Below are positions 15,870 to 25,292 of a DNA stretch of 64,000 nt, piece by piece. The DNA is taken from the NCBI RefSeq assembly GCF_002207865.1, contig NZ_BDQM01000006.1, positions 115,041 to 179,040 on the forward strand, written 5' to 3'. The notes under the pieces were generated by a model that was given only the letters and a program-made list of their open reading frames with translations, was not told where the DNA came from and searched no databases. The stretch is from Colwellia marinimaniae. Its GTDB lineage: Bacteria > Pseudomonadota > Gammaproteobacteria > Enterobacterales > Alteromonadaceae. Both the position numbers and the translations under genes were made by a program. Within the stretch, counting starts at the first letter, position 1. Each line of letters opens with the position of its first letter.

Positions 15870-17978
15870 TTATTTATTGCGGATGACACGTTGTACATCA
15901 ATCATTACTTTAATCTTGCGAATAATATCAGCTAAGTGAATACGATCGCGGCAGGTGATTTCCATATCGATTACGTATAAACCCGCTTCTTTTTCACCTG
16001 AGTTTAAGCTATGGACATTGGAGTTGCATCGAGCGATAACATTGGTTAGTAATGCCAGCGCACCTTGATGATTGACGATTTCCACTCGTAGCTTAGCAAT
16101 AAATTCTTTATCAATATCATTGTCCCATCTTACTGGGAACAAGCTAACTTGGTCATGACCTTTGATATTGCGGCAACCTTGCTGGTGGACCATTAAGCCT
16201 TTACCTGGACTTAAGTAAGCTAAAATTGCATCACCTGGGATAGGGCGACAACATTTACCGTAATTTACTAACATGCCTTCGGTGCCTCTTATCGGCATTT
16301 TAGCTTTAGTGCTGTTCGGGTCTAGCTCGGTCTCTTCGGTAAAACCATCGGTTAGCTGTCGGGCAATACCTATACTCAGCGCATTACCCAAACCAATATT
16401 GGTCAGTAAATCATCAAAATTAGCATTACCACTTTGTTGTACTACTTCATCAATTTTTTCTTTGGCTAAATCTTCAAGTTTTGTTTCACCCAGGGCATGA
16501 CTTAATAAACGCAGGCCTAAAGCATGGGATTCGTCTTTTTCGCAACTTCTTAAGTAAGTTCTGATTTGTAAACGTGCTTTGGAGGTGACAACAAAGTTTA
16601 GCCAGGTCGCATTCGGTCGGGCTGCCGTAGAGGTAATTACTTCTATGGTTTGTCCTGAATCTATCGGTTGGCTCATTGGATAAGGTTTTCGGTCGACCTT
16701 CACACCAACACAAGAGTTGCCGACATCGGTGTGCACTGCATAAGCAAAATCTATAGCGGTGGCGCCCATGGGCAACTCAATAATTCGGCCATTAGGGGTA
16801 AAGACATAAATTTCTTCTGGAAATAAGTCTGATTTAACGTTTTCAATAAACTCAAAAGAGCTACCTGCGCTTTGTTGTAGCTCAAGTAAACTTTGCATCC
16901 AACGACGCGCTTTCATTTGTGCCGTTGTGCCAGTGTTTTTACCGTCTTGCTTGTAGAGCCAGTGAGCGGCAATACCTTTATCCGCCATTTGATCCATATC
17001 TTGGGTACGAATTTGAATTTCTACCGGAATGCCATGGGGGCCAATTAATGATGTATGCAGTGATTGGTAACCGTTAGTTTTAGGGATAGCGATGTAATCT
17101 TTAAACCGTGATTCAATGGGTTTGAAGAGATTATGCACGGCACCTAAGGCGCGGTAGCAGTTGTCAATTTTCTCAGTAACGATAACGCGAAAAGCATAGA
17201 TATCCATGACTTCATTGAACATTAATTCCTTATTAAGCATCTTCTTATAAATCGAATACAGGTGCTTTTCTCTACCGATAACCTGTGCTTCAATACCGCT
17301 TTCCTTTAAACGAGCCGAAATTTCTTTTTCAATATTATCAATAATAGCTTTACGATTACCACGGGCGCTTTTTACCGCTGATTTTAAAGCACGTGACCGC
17401 ATAGGGTAAAGCGCTTCAAAGCCTAATAGCTCTAATTCGTTTTTTATATCATGAATACCTAAACGGTTCGCTATGGGGGCATAAATCTCTAAGGTTTCGC
17501 GGGCAATACGACGTCGTTTATCAGGTCGTAAAGAACCAAGGGTGCGCATATTATGGGTACGGTCGGCAAGTTTAATTAAAATAACACGAATGTCTTGCAC
17601 CATGGCAAGTACCATTTTACGGAAGTTTTCCGCTTGCCTCTCTTCTTGGTTAGTAAACTTTAATTTATCGAGTTTACTTACGCCTTCAACGAGTTCTGCT
17701 ACGGTATGACCGAAAAGTTCCGCTAATTCATCCTTGGTAACGTCGGTATCTTCAATAACATCGTGTAATAAAGCAGCCATGAGGGTTTCATGGTCTAAAT
17801 GCATTTGGGCTAAGTTAATCGCTACGGCAACTGGATGAGTAATATAAGGATCACCACTTGAGCGCATTTGGCCATCATGGGCATCACGTGCTACGACATA
17901 GGCGTGTTTAAGCAGATCAACTTGTACTTTTGATAGGTAGGTCGAGGTAAGTTCTTTTAATGGTTCAAATAGGTACAC
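15870..17978 (-). CDS. spoT: Bifunctional (p)ppGpp synthetase/hydrolase SpoT
   Basis: This 702-residue protein makes and degrades the alarmone (p)ppGpp. Its length matches E. coli SpoT (702). The hydrolase HD domain is intact (ITHPVAVAINLAQ, ALLHDVIEDT, KLADRTHNMRTL), unlike the degenerate one in RelA. The synthetase domain shows YQSLHTSLIGPHGIPVEIQI, followed by the TGS domain (IYVFTPNGRIIELP), the Zn/helical region (NYGKCCRPIPGD) and a C-terminal ACT domain. In this window it is separated from rpoZ by a terminator and a MITE copy, so it probably has its own promoter. Confidence 0.97.
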   Translation of the reverse strand: MYLFEPLKELTSTYLSKVQVDLLKHAYVVARDAHDGQMRSSGDPYITHPVAVAINLAQMHLDHETLMAALLHDVIEDTDVTKDELAELFGHTVAELVEGVSKLDKLKFTNQEERQAENFRKMVLAMVQDIRVILIKLADRTHNMRTLGSLRPDKRRRIARETLEIYAPIANRLGIHDIKNELELLGFEALYPMRSRALKSAVKSARGNRKAIIDNIEKEISARLKESGIEAQVIGREKHLYSIYKKMLNKELMFNEVMDIYAFRVIVTEKIDNCYRALGAVHNLFKPIESRFKDYIAIPKTNGYQSLHTSLIGPHGIPVEIQIRTQDMDQMADKGIAAHWLYKQDGKNTGTTAQMKARRWMQSLLELQQSAGSSFEFIENVKSDLFPEEIYVFTPNGRIIELPMGATAIDFAYAVHTDVGNSCVGVKVDRKPYPMSQPIDSGQTIEVITSTAARPNATWLNFVVTSKARLQIRTYLRSCEKDESHALGLRLLSHALGETKLEDLAKEKIDEVVQQSGNANFDDLLTNIGLGNALSIGIARQLTDGFTEETELDPNSTKAKMPIRGTEGMLVNYGKCCRPIPGDAILAYLSPGKGLMVHQQGCRNIKGHDQVSLFPVRWDNDIDKEFIAKLRVEIVNHQGALALLTNVIARCNSNVHSLNSGEKEAGLYVIDMEITCRDRIHLADIIRKIKVMIDVQRVIRNK

Positions 17979-18120
17979 CTAATACTCCAAATTAAGGGGG
18001 AAAAAGGGGGAGTTCGAGTATCTACCCTAGTATATACTCATGTTACCTCGAACTGCATAGTTGAAGTTTCTTGAGTTTAGATAGAATACGCGGCAATACG
18101 CTCTATTTACAAGGAAAATC

Positions 18121-18278
18121 ATACCAGTTCATTAAGTTTATGATCTTGTTGTCGGCAGGGAAAATAAATCAGGGCAAGGTGTACTATTGACCAATAGCTG
18201 GCTATTGGCATTGAGAGCAACGTCGCCTTGGCGTATTTTAACCAGCACCAGTGGCCAGTAACTTAGTTAAACTGCTAT
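18121..18278 (+). repeat. Copy of the dispersed ~160-bp MITE-like repeat, rpoZ-spoT gap
   Basis: It begins ATACCAGTTCATTAAG, continues with a TTTATGATCTTGTTGT segment and AAATAAATCAGGGCAAGG, and later has GGCTATTGGCATTGAGAG and GGCGTATTTTAACC. These blocks occur in the same order in the copies at 32871-33028 (plus) and 27959-28119 (minus). The right end is less well kept (ACTGCTAT). It lies between the rpoZ terminator and the spoT start. Confidence 0.7.
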
Positions 18279-18292
18279 TTAAAGCTGAACGA

Positions 18293-18346
18293 ATAAAAAA
18301 CGCGTAGCCTATTTTCTGAGATAAAGCAGAATAAGGTACGCGTTTT
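18293..18346 (-). terminator. Rho-independent terminator of rpoZ
   Basis: Read on the minus strand, AAAACGCGTA pairs with TACGCGTTTT across an imperfect extended stem and is followed by TTTTTTATTC. It separates gmk/rpoZ transcription from spoT. Confidence 0.8.
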
Positions 18347-18390
18347 AAGTGCTTAAAACTAAAGCCTTCTCTAGATAGAAGGCATCAACT

Positions 18391-18678
18391 CTAGCTTAAT
18401 TCGTCTTGTTGACCACCAACAATCGCGGCAACAGCATCTAATTCAGCTGTATCTCGCTGGATTTGCTGTTGACGATCAGAAGCATCCATAATTTCGGTAG
18501 TAATTAAGCCTGCTTCGATTTCACGCAAAGCAATTACCGTTGGTTTGTCGTTTTCGACGTCAACCAATGGTTCTTTTCCGCCCGTTGCGATTTGACGAGC
18601 ACGACGTGATGCAACTAGCACCAAATCAAAACGATTACCGATTTTCTCTACGGCCTCTTCAACAGTTATGCGAGCCAT
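18391..18678 (-). CDS. rpoZ: RNA polymerase omega subunit
   Basis: This 95-residue omega subunit helps assemble the beta' subunit and forms part of a ppGpp site on RNA polymerase. The family opening [20 protein letters not shown] and ASRRARQI are exact. The start at 18678 is chosen because homologues begin MARITVEEA; an upstream in-frame ATG adds only eight unconserved residues. It lies in the conserved gmk-rpoZ-spoT order, followed by its own terminator. Confidence 0.96.
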   Translation of the reverse strand: MARITVEEAVEKIGNRFDLVLVASRRARQIATGGKEPLVDVENDKPTVIALREIEAGLITTEIMDASDRQQQIQRDTAELDAVAAIVGGQQDELS

Positions 18679-18751
18679 CCGGTCACTCCAACTAATAAAC
18701 AACTTACAAAATAGCTGCGTAGTCTACTGCCCACTCACTAATTAAGCAAGC

Positions 18752-18807
18752 AATACCATGTCTATTAAGTTATATCCCACTCAATGGAAATTAATAGCAT
18801 TGGTATT
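18752..18807. repeat. Minimal element with MITE termini only, gmk-rpoZ gap
   Basis: Within 56 bases, ATACCATGTCTATTAAG faces an inverted TTAATAGCATTGGTAT. These are the same termini as the 160-bp repeat family with the interior lost. It can fold as a hairpin in the gmk-rpoZ transcript. A deletion derivative of the family is the likely origin. Confidence 0.5.
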
Positions 18808-18844
18808 ATCGCCACACAACCAAGGGCATATCTTATTATAGTAC

Positions 18845-19501
18845 TTATTTAGCAGTTTTTGTTGCTTCATTATTTAATAGCGTGCTAAATAATTCTTGTT
18901 GGGCAATGGTTTGCTGGCGGCATTTTAGCCGTTGATTATTTACCACAGTAGTTAGATCAAGCAAGGCTTGGTCGAAGTTGTCATTAACGATAATGTAATC
19001 AAATTCATGATAATGAGAGCATTCTGCTTGCGATTGCGCCATACGGCTGGCGATTACTTCATCACTGTCTTGGCCGCGAGATCGTAAGCGACTTTCTAGC
19101 TCTTCTTTTGAAGGCGGGCTAATAAAAATAGTGGTTACGTTCGGTTTTTTCATGCGAACTTGTTGAGCGCCTTGCCAATCAATATCAAGAAATACATCAA
19201 TACCTTGGGCAAGTTGTGCATCGATAGCGGCAGCAGACGTACCGTAATAGTTACCAAATACTTCCGCATACTCATAAAAGGCATGGTTATTTATTTGTTT
19301 TTTAAACTCGGTAACACTAACAAAATGATAATGTTCGCCATTATTTTCACCAGGACGAGCATCTCGCGTGGTATGTGAAACTGATACCTGCATAGCTCTG
19401 GCTGATGTTTGCTTATCTTGCTTTAGTAAAGCCTTAATAAGGCTTGATTTTCCGGCACCACTTGGCGCAGAAAGAATAAATAAATTACCGGGAACAATCA
19501 C
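18845..19501 (-). CDS. gmk: Guanylate kinase
   Basis: This 218-residue enzyme phosphorylates GMP to GDP. The P-loop [15 protein letters not shown], the GMP-binding [20 protein letters not shown] and the [11 protein letters not shown] segment are all present. The start is a GTG at 19501 with an AAGGAAAA ribosome site just upstream; the protein then reads [13 protein letters not shown]. It is upstream of rpoZ, as in E. coli. Confidence 0.96.
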   Translation of the reverse strand: MIVPGNLFILSAPSGAGKSSLIKALLKQDKQTSARAMQVSVSHTTRDARPGENNGEHYHFVSVTEFKKQINNHAFYEYAEVFGNYYGTSAAAIDAQLAQGIDVFLDIDWQGAQQVRMKKPNVTTIFISPPSKEELESRLRSRGQDSDEVIASRMAQSQAECSHYHEFDYIIVNDNFDQALLDLTTVVNNQRLKCRQQTIAQQELFSTLLNNEATKTAK

Positions 19502-19587
19502 AGGGTTTTCCTTTAAAACAAACTTGCATCACAGATGAGTAGTACTAAATTGAGTGATTAATTACTCATTTAGTTATAAATTTTTGC

Positions 19588-19650
19588 CAATAAAAAAGGC
19601 TGGGCATTATTTTACTCTATTAGAATAAAAAAAGCTCAGCCTGTCTGACG
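19588..19650 (-). terminator. Hairpin with U-tract between aminotransferase and gmk
   Basis: On the minus strand AGGCTGAGC pairs with GCCCAGCCT across a long loop and is followed by TTTTTTATTG. It may be a second, back-up terminator for the aminotransferase gene. Confidence 0.5.
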
Positions 19651-19687
19651 GTAAGCAATATTAATTTTTGTATTTGCGCGATTACTT

Positions 19688-19728
19688 TTCTTAAAAATAA
19701 GCCGCCTACCGTTATTGCCAGTAGGCGG
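19688..19728 (-). terminator. Rho-independent terminator of the aminotransferase gene
   Basis: CCGCCTAC (19702-19709) pairs with GTAGGCGG (19721-19728). On the minus strand the stem is followed by CTTATTTTT. It is placed 18 bases after the stop codon. Confidence 0.8.
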
Positions 19729-19745
19729 GAACTTGTTCGCGCTCT

Positions 19746-20936
19746 TTACAATATTTTAGCAATAGATTTTGCTAAGTAATCAACATTACTATTGGCAATA
19801 CCAGCGATACTCATACGGCTAGAGCCGACCATATAAATGCTGTATTCATCTTGTAGCTGTTGCACTTGCTCAGGGGTAATACCTAAGAAAGAGAACATAC
19901 CACTTTGACGTTGAATAAAGCTAAAGTCGCGAGTTACGCCATTTTCTACAAGCTTATCAACGATTAATTTGCGGTTGCCATTAATGCGATCACGCATTTC
20001 TTTTAATTCGCCATACCATTCATTACGTAGTTCATCAGAACTTAGGATAGTTTCTACAATAGCGGCACCATGTGCTGGTGGCATAGAATAAATAACACGT
20101 ATCACATAAAGTAAGACCGACTTAGCGATATCAACCGCTGTGCTGGATTCACCTATGATGGTACAAGCACCAATACGGTCACGGTATAGACCGAAGTTTT
20201 TCGAGCATGAACTACAGACGATCATTTCTTTAACCGTGTCAGCCATTAAACGTAAACCGTAAGCATCTTCGTCTAAACCAGCGCCAAAACCTTGGTAAGC
20301 CATATCAATTAACGGCATAAAACCAACATTTTTAGCGACTTCAGCAACTTGTTGCCATTGTTCTTTGTTTAAATCCATACCACTTGGGTTATGACAACAA
20401 GCGTGTAATAACACCACATCATCACTGCTAACTTCTTTAAGCGCATTTAACATGCCATCAAAGTCTAAGCTTTTGTTTTCATAATCGTAATAAGGATACG
20501 TTTTAACGGTTAAACCCGCAGCTTTAAATAAACCGGTGTGATTTGCCCAGGTTGGATTACTTACCCAAATGGTAGCGCCGGCTTTACAAGATTTGATAAA
20601 TTCAGCAGCAACACGTAAAGCACCAGTACCACCAGGGGTAGATACGGTACGAGCACGATTTTGGTTTAATACTTTATGCTCAGCGGTAAAAATAAGCTTA
20701 GCCATTTCATCGTTGAATAACTCTGAACCAGTAGGACCAATATAAACCTTGGTGTCTTCTGTCTTTAGGCGATGTTGTTCGGCTTTTTTTACACAATTAA
20801 GTATGGCAGTGTGACCTGCTTCATTTTTGTATACGCCAACACCTAAATCGATTTTATTTGGGTTGTTATCTTTTCTATATTTAGCTAATAATCCAAGAAT
20901 TGGATCGGCAGGCAAAGCCTTTAAACTACCAAACAT
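19746..20936 (-). CDS. Class I aromatic/aspartate aminotransferase
   Basis: This 396-residue PLP enzyme of the AspC/TyrB type transfers amino groups between aspartate or aromatic amino acids and 2-oxoglutarate. It opens MFGSLKALPADPILGL and has VDLGVGVYKNE-like LGVGVYKNEAGHTA, the TPGGTGALRVA motif, LLHACCHNPSGMDL and the PLP lysine in SSCSKNFGLYRDRIGA. The arginine that binds the substrate carboxylate is in the GSSRMSIAGI motif near the end. AspC and TyrB cannot be told apart safely from sequence alone. It has a strong terminator. Confidence 0.92.
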   Translation of the reverse strand: MFGSLKALPADPILGLLAKYRKDNNPNKIDLGVGVYKNEAGHTAILNCVKKAEQHRLKTEDTKVYIGPTGSELFNDEMAKLIFTAEHKVLNQNRARTVSTPGGTGALRVAAEFIKSCKAGATIWVSNPTWANHTGLFKAAGLTVKTYPYYDYENKSLDFDGMLNALKEVSSDDVVLLHACCHNPSGMDLNKEQWQQVAEVAKNVGFMPLIDMAYQGFGAGLDEDAYGLRLMADTVKEMIVCSSCSKNFGLYRDRIGACTIIGESSTAVDIAKSVLLYVIRVIYSMPPAHGAAIVETILSSDELRNEWYGELKEMRDRINGNRKLIVDKLVENGVTRDFSFIQRQSGMFSFLGITPEQVQQLQDEYSIYMVGSSRMSIAGIANSNVDYLAKSIAKIL

Positions 20937-21141
20937 GACAGAAGTTTACCTTATGTTAGAGGAGAGTTACCTCAATAAGGCATCATCGCGCTTATGAGTC
21001 TAAACTCTCTAATTTTTAATCACTCAAGCATAACGTAAAGTTAGGGCGCAATTAAAGAGATTTCTATGCCATATAGTGACAAAACTAAGATTAATTTGTA
21101 CGGATTTTGGCTTTATTTTATAAGTGCCATCGCGTTGTTCA

Positions 21142-21167
21142 ATAAAACCCTGAATAGCTATCAGGGT
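21142..21167 (-). terminator. Rho-independent terminator of the DUF445 gene
   Basis: ACCCTGA (21147-21153) and TCAGGGT (21161-21167) form a hairpin. On the minus strand it is followed by TTTTATT, ten bases after the stop codon. Confidence 0.7.
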
Positions 21168-21176
21168 AAATAATAA

Positions 21177-21887
21177 TTAGAAACTATTAGTAAGTGCTGC
21201 AACCAGGCCAATAACACCACCAAATATACCGCCCCAGACCACTAACCAACCTAAGTGTTTTTTGATCATTTTTTGAATGATCTCTTTGACTAACAGCGGT
21301 GTTAATTCACTGAGGCGCTTTTCGATAATATCGCTAACTTTATCCCGTATACCGGAAATCATATCCGGTTGTTCTAATTCTTCTCGCAGTAGAGTATTAA
21401 ATTGCTCACTTTGGGTGATTTCCTGCATGGCGAGTTTCATCTTGGCAATAAAGGGTTCTCTCATTGGCTGAATTGCTTCACTGCCGCCAACCATGTCAAG
21501 CATAGGTCCAAATGACGATTGTTCAATAACTTCAACTAAACTATTGAATGCCGGACTAAGGTCGACTTTATCAATAACGGGGGCTAAGTTAATGGTGCTG
21601 GCTTTACCTGAACTGTCAGAAAGAAATCGGTCGATGTTTGCTTCGGTAAAAAATTCTTCCATCATTAATTGACCAATGGCTACTTTGAATTCTTCAAAAC
21701 GCGCAGGAATAACGCCAGAGCCGTATAGTAGTGGTACTTTTTCAAAGAGCATATGCACGGCAAGCCAGTTAGTGATGGCACCAGATAAAGCAAAAAGTCC
21801 CACAGTAAAAAGAAGATGTTGTTCGCTAACATAGCCCGCTAATGTAAAAGTTAACGCAATAAGGTTGGTAATAAGGCTTTTGTTCAC
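21177..21887 (-). CDS. DUF445-family membrane protein
   Basis: This 236-residue protein of unknown biochemical role belongs to DUF445. Two N-terminal membrane segments (LITNLIALTFTLAGYVSE; LFTVGLFALSGAITNWLAVHMLF) contain the family's NWLAV and MLFEKVP hallmarks, followed by GSGVIPARFEEFK. A long amphipathic, probably coiled region and a C-terminal membrane segment (WLVVWGGIFGGVIGLVAAL) complete it. It is divergent from the cyclophilin gene across 85 bases. Confidence 0.88.
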   Translation of the reverse strand: MNKSLITNLIALTFTLAGYVSEQHLLFTVGLFALSGAITNWLAVHMLFEKVPLLYGSGVIPARFEEFKVAIGQLMMEEFFTEANIDRFLSDSSGKASTINLAPVIDKVDLSPAFNSLVEVIEQSSFGPMLDMVGGSEAIQPMREPFIAKMKLAMQEITQSEQFNTLLREELEQPDMISGIRDKVSDIIEKRLSELTPLLVKEIIQKMIKKHLGWLVVWGGIFGGVIGLVAALTNSF

Positions 21888-21972
21888 GAGCTACTCCACA
21901 ATGATTTGGTTAAATAAAGGCGGCTATGATAGCATTTAATTTACTTGCCTTAAAAATAGATGCGATTGTGCC

Positions 21973-22836
21973 ATGAAAGTTACTTTAAAAACTGTGCTGA
22001 CGTTAGCAACGTTATTTTTTATTAGTGTTTGCGGTGCCGATGATTCTTCGTGGCGAAAATTGTCACTGAACAATACTGTGTTATTAACCTTACCCCATGG
22101 CCAAGTGGTGATCGAATTGGCGCCACAATTTTCGCCAAAAAATGCCGCGCAATTTAGCAAGTTAACGCAACAAGGTTTTTATGATGGTACCAAGTTCTAT
22201 CGTGTTATCGACGGGTTTGTTGCGCAAGCCGGGCCAAAAGATGGTAGTAAAAAAGACAAGTCCGTACCGCTATTAGCAATGGAATCAGAATGGCAAACTG
22301 ATAGTAAATGGACCTATACGCCAGTACAGCAACACGATTTATTTGCCCCGCAAACTGGCTTTAAACAGGGTTTTGCTTTGGCTTATCAAGCAGGTGAAAA
22401 TGATAGCCTAGGTACAGCGTGGTTAACACATTGCCCAGGTACTATAGCAATGGCTAGAAACAATGCTGCGGATTCTGCCTCGAGTCATTTTTACTTTGTT
22501 ATTGGCCAAGCGCCGCGTTATTTAGACCGAATTATGACCATATTTGGTCGCGTGGTTTATGGTATGCAACATATTCAAGCAATACAGCGCACTGCAGTTA
22601 TTGACGGCGATGATGCAGTTAAGCCGCGTCACTTTACTAAAATAGTCAGTATGCAGTTAATGAGTGATGTAGCAAAAGCTGAGCAAATACATCTTGAAGT
22701 CGAGAATACTGAATCAACGGCATTTGCCGAGCGCTTGGTACAACGCCGTACACGTGACAGTGCCTTTTTCTACAAAAAACCACCGCCAGTACTCGATGTT
22801 TGCCAAATTCCAATTAGAAGTAGGCTAATTAAGTAA
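21973..22836 (+). CDS. Exported cyclophilin-type peptidyl-prolyl isomerase
   Basis: This 287-residue protein is probably periplasmic. A signal peptide (MKVTLKTVLTLATLFFISVCG) contains one Cys but no clear lipobox. The cyclophilin fold follows: GQVVIELAPQFSPKNAAQF, GFYDGTKFYRVIDGFVAQAG, the AMARNNAADSASSHFYFVIGQAP region and FGRVVYGMQHIQAIQR. Residues 75-120 carry an insertion, and a C-terminal extension of about 60 residues lies beyond the domain. Prolyl isomerase activity in envelope protein folding is inferred from the family. Confidence 0.9.
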   Translation: MKVTLKTVLTLATLFFISVCGADDSSWRKLSLNNTVLLTLPHGQVVIELAPQFSPKNAAQFSKLTQQGFYDGTKFYRVIDGFVAQAGPKDGSKKDKSVPLLAMESEWQTDSKWTYTPVQQHDLFAPQTGFKQGFALAYQAGENDSLGTAWLTHCPGTIAMARNNAADSASSHFYFVIGQAPRYLDRIMTIFGRVVYGMQHIQAIQRTAVIDGDDAVKPRHFTKIVSMQLMSDVAKAEQIHLEVENTESTAFAERLVQRRTRDSAFFYKKPPPVLDVCQIPIRSRLIK

Positions 22837-22842
22837 ATATTA

Positions 22843-22866
22843 AGCTAGTTTAACCGTTAACTAGCT
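22843..22866 (+). terminator. Hairpin after the cyclophilin gene
   Basis: AGCTAGTT (22843-22850) pairs with AACTAGCT (22859-22866) shortly after the stop codon. There is no clear U-tract, so termination is only possible. Confidence 0.35.
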
Positions 22867-23027
22867 AATTCCACTAGCGGCAAGTGGCATGAGTATAGTC
22901 GCTTGTATAAAGTTGTCATTATTTGGTGGTTTTATTGCTTTATGAAGGTGTAATTTTATCAACATGTTAAACTAGGTTATTAATAGTAGCTGTTACCTAT
23001 CACTAATAACTAATTAGGGTCGATATT

Positions 23028-24536
23028 TTGCCGTCATTAAGCTTATTAAAAACACGTTTTCTTGAACTAACCGCTAAGCACAATGCCCTAGCTGTTGTTA
23101 CTTTACTCAGTCTGTCCGCACTAAGTAGCAATGCTTGGGCAGACATTCAACCCCGCAGTGCTAGCCTTAATTATTCGCAAAAATCATTATCTAATGCCGG
23201 TAACCCTGCGGCGGCGGCCTTAATTGTTGCCCGAAAAGATCCGCAGGTGATGACGGGTGGCTCTATCGAATTGGGTGGCGGCATTGAATACGGCAATCTC
23301 GATGAATTATTTGCCAAAATCGATGAATTATCTTTTTTGTTTAATCCACCCGGTGCAGGCGATGATGGTAGTCAGCCATCTGAACCACCATCATCGCCAA
23401 CAGTAGAAAACCCAAGCAGAGATTACACTTGGCAAGATCTCTTTGCCAATACTCCTGAGTTAGCCGATCGCCTTGATATCATTAAAGTCAAAATAGCCAC
23501 TACTGCAGCAGCGTTAGCTTTGATTGCTACTGAGGGCTATGGCAAAGCCGAAGCCACTAGTAATGCCAGCCTTGTGCTGAGTAAAGACTTATTAGGTGGT
23601 ACTTTATTGTTTGGCATGTCTTTTAAAGGTAATTCAAAAGCGGTAGGGATTTTTGAGGATATTAACCTTGATGTCGAGCAAGCGCGAAGTGAGTTGCAAA
23701 GAATTCCGACTTTTACTGAAAATGACCCAGTGCAAGAGCTTGATCTCTCCGGCGGTATCAGTTTATTTTATAATCCGGCCAATAATAAATTCAAAATGTC
23801 TGTGGACAATGACAGTCTATTATTGATTAAAGCGGCAAAAGTATCACAGTTCTCCTTGTCTTATAGTCGTAAGGCACTGGCAAGTGATGCAGGAGATTTA
23901 TACTGGGGGGTTAAGCCGACTTTTTATCGTGTTGGTTTAACGAATGTCGGTACGCGTATTGGTGATATTACCGATACCGAAGGCTTGTTTGACGATATAA
24001 AAAATGCTGACTTTATTTATGAGAATGGTTATGACCTTGATTTAGGTATTGTTTGGGCAGCTGATCATTATCAGCTGGGTGCTGCATTGACTAGCTTATT
24101 CGAACACACCTATGACTTTCCTGAGCTTGATAGACGGCGGTTTAGTTCCGCAAGTATTCTCAGCCTGTTGAATGAGCACGAGGTATTTACCATGGAACGT
24201 CAGCTGAAGCTTGAAGCCGGTATATATACCGATCAGCGCCATTGGAGCTTAAATGTTGAATTAGATGCTAACCCTATTGATGACCCTATGCATGACGAGT
24301 ATCAATGGTTTACCTTAACGGCAGGCTATGCTGGCGATAGTTGGTGGTTACCCAGCGCACGTTTAGGTATGAGCAGAAATTTAGCCGGTACTGGCTTAGG
24401 TTATGTTAATGCCGGCGTTACCGTACTGAAATTTATTAATCTTGATGTTGCCACTACCATAGATAAGGTTATTTTAAATGGAAATGAGCTGCGGCGCGGC
24501 ATTAATCTGCGTTTAGGTATACAATTTGATTACTAG
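23028..24536 (+). CDS. TraF-like (TraF_2 family) outer-membrane protein
   Basis: This 502-residue exported protein begins at a TTG with an AGGG ribosome site. A signal segment ends near ...SNAWA (residue 38). The mature protein opens QPRSASLNYSQKSLSNAGNPAAA and has repeated beta-strand patterns (LGGGIEYGNLDEL; LYWGVKPTFYRVGLTN; YDLDLGIVWAAD; INLRLGIQFDY with a terminal aromatic), typical of an outer-membrane barrel. It resembles the chromosomal 'conjugal transfer protein TraF' family common in Vibrio and Colwellia. No other conjugation genes are present, so a conjugation role is unlikely and the real function is unknown. Confidence 0.72.
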   Translation: MPSLSLLKTRFLELTAKHNALAVVTLLSLSALSSNAWADIQPRSASLNYSQKSLSNAGNPAAAALIVARKDPQVMTGGSIELGGGIEYGNLDELFAKIDELSFLFNPPGAGDDGSQPSEPPSSPTVENPSRDYTWQDLFANTPELADRLDIIKVKIATTAAALALIATEGYGKAEATSNASLVLSKDLLGGTLLFGMSFKGNSKAVGIFEDINLDVEQARSELQRIPTFTENDPVQELDLSGGISLFYNPANNKFKMSVDNDSLLLIKAAKVSQFSLSYSRKALASDAGDLYWGVKPTFYRVGLTNVGTRIGDITDTEGLFDDIKNADFIYENGYDLDLGIVWAADHYQLGAALTSLFEHTYDFPELDRRRFSSASILSLLNEHEVFTMERQLKLEAGIYTDQRHWSLNVELDANPIDDPMHDEYQWFTLTAGYAGDSWWLPSARLGMSRNLAGTGLGYVNAGVTVLKFINLDVATTIDKVILNGNELRRGINLRLGIQFDY

Positions 24537-24542
24537 CTGGCT

Positions 24543-24560
24543 AGCACAATAGTGCTTTTA
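24543..24560 (+). terminator. Short terminator-like hairpin after the TraF-like gene
   Basis: AGCAC/GTGCT arms around AATA are followed by TTT. It is short, and greB converges on it. Confidence 0.35.
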
Positions 24561-24570
24561 TAATGTAGCT

Positions 24571-25053
24571 TTATAGTGCAGCTTTATAGCTAATCTTAAT
24601 AATATCAAAAATACGCTCACCTTCAGGGGCTTTTACTACCACTTCATCGTCAATAGATTTGCCTAATAATGCGCGAGCCATAGGCGAATCGATACTGATT
24701 TCTCCTCGTTTAACGTCCCATTCATCCGGGCCAACCAGACGATAAACCACTTCAATATCATCTTCAGTAACTAAGGTCACCCAAGCACCAAAAAATACCC
24801 GTCCTTCTTGCTGGGGATCTGGATAGACTATATTTAAGTCTTCGGTACGCTTCATTAAAAAACGTACTCTTCGGTCTATCTCACGTAAACGGCGCTTGCC
24901 ATAGATATACTCAGCATTATCACTGCGATCGCCTTGCGCTGCTGCTTCACTGACTGAGCGAGTAACTTTAGGGCGTTCATCTTTCCAAAGAAATTTTAAC
25001 TCTTTATCTAAACGGTCCCAGCCTGCGCGGGTAATGTAATTTGATCTTTTCAT
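24571..25053 (-). CDS. greB: Transcript cleavage factor GreB
   Basis: This 160-residue factor rescues backtracked RNA polymerase by stimulating transcript cleavage. The N-terminal coiled coil carries ITRAGWDRLDKELKFLW and ends in the GreB-type basic tip, with acidic tip residues in AAAQGDRSDNAEYIYGKRR. The FKBP-like C-terminal domain has FGAWVTLV, VGPDEWDVKRGEISIDSPMA and ALLGKSIDDEV. The start is set at 25053 (MKRSNYITR), since the twelve residues before it are unlike the family. It is divergent from tex. Confidence 0.95.
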   Translation of the reverse strand: MKRSNYITRAGWDRLDKELKFLWKDERPKVTRSVSEAAAQGDRSDNAEYIYGKRRLREIDRRVRFLMKRTEDLNIVYPDPQQEGRVFFGAWVTLVTEDDIEVVYRLVGPDEWDVKRGEISIDSPMARALLGKSIDDEVVVKAPEGERIFDIIKISYKAAL

Positions 25054-25292
25054 AGCAAGATATCTTTTATTGGTTTCGCTTCGCAGCACATAATATCAAT
25101 AATAATCTGTTTATTGCTATTAATGCTTTTTTATATGTTTTACCTCATTGCGAGCGATAAAAGTGTAGCAAGTAGCGAACAGAGTCCGCTTGGCAGTGAG
25201 TAATTTCATTACCTTAGCCTAGGTAATTTTCGTCAGAATAGTTTTCTGTTATCATGTCTGTCTACTCTTAATGCTGTTGGAATTTCAATTTA

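Noticed and set aside
23028..24536. Evidence for an integrated conjugative element from the TraF-like gene
   Set aside because: There is no relaxase, coupling protein, pilus genes, integrase or att repeats; neighbours are ordinary housekeeping genes.
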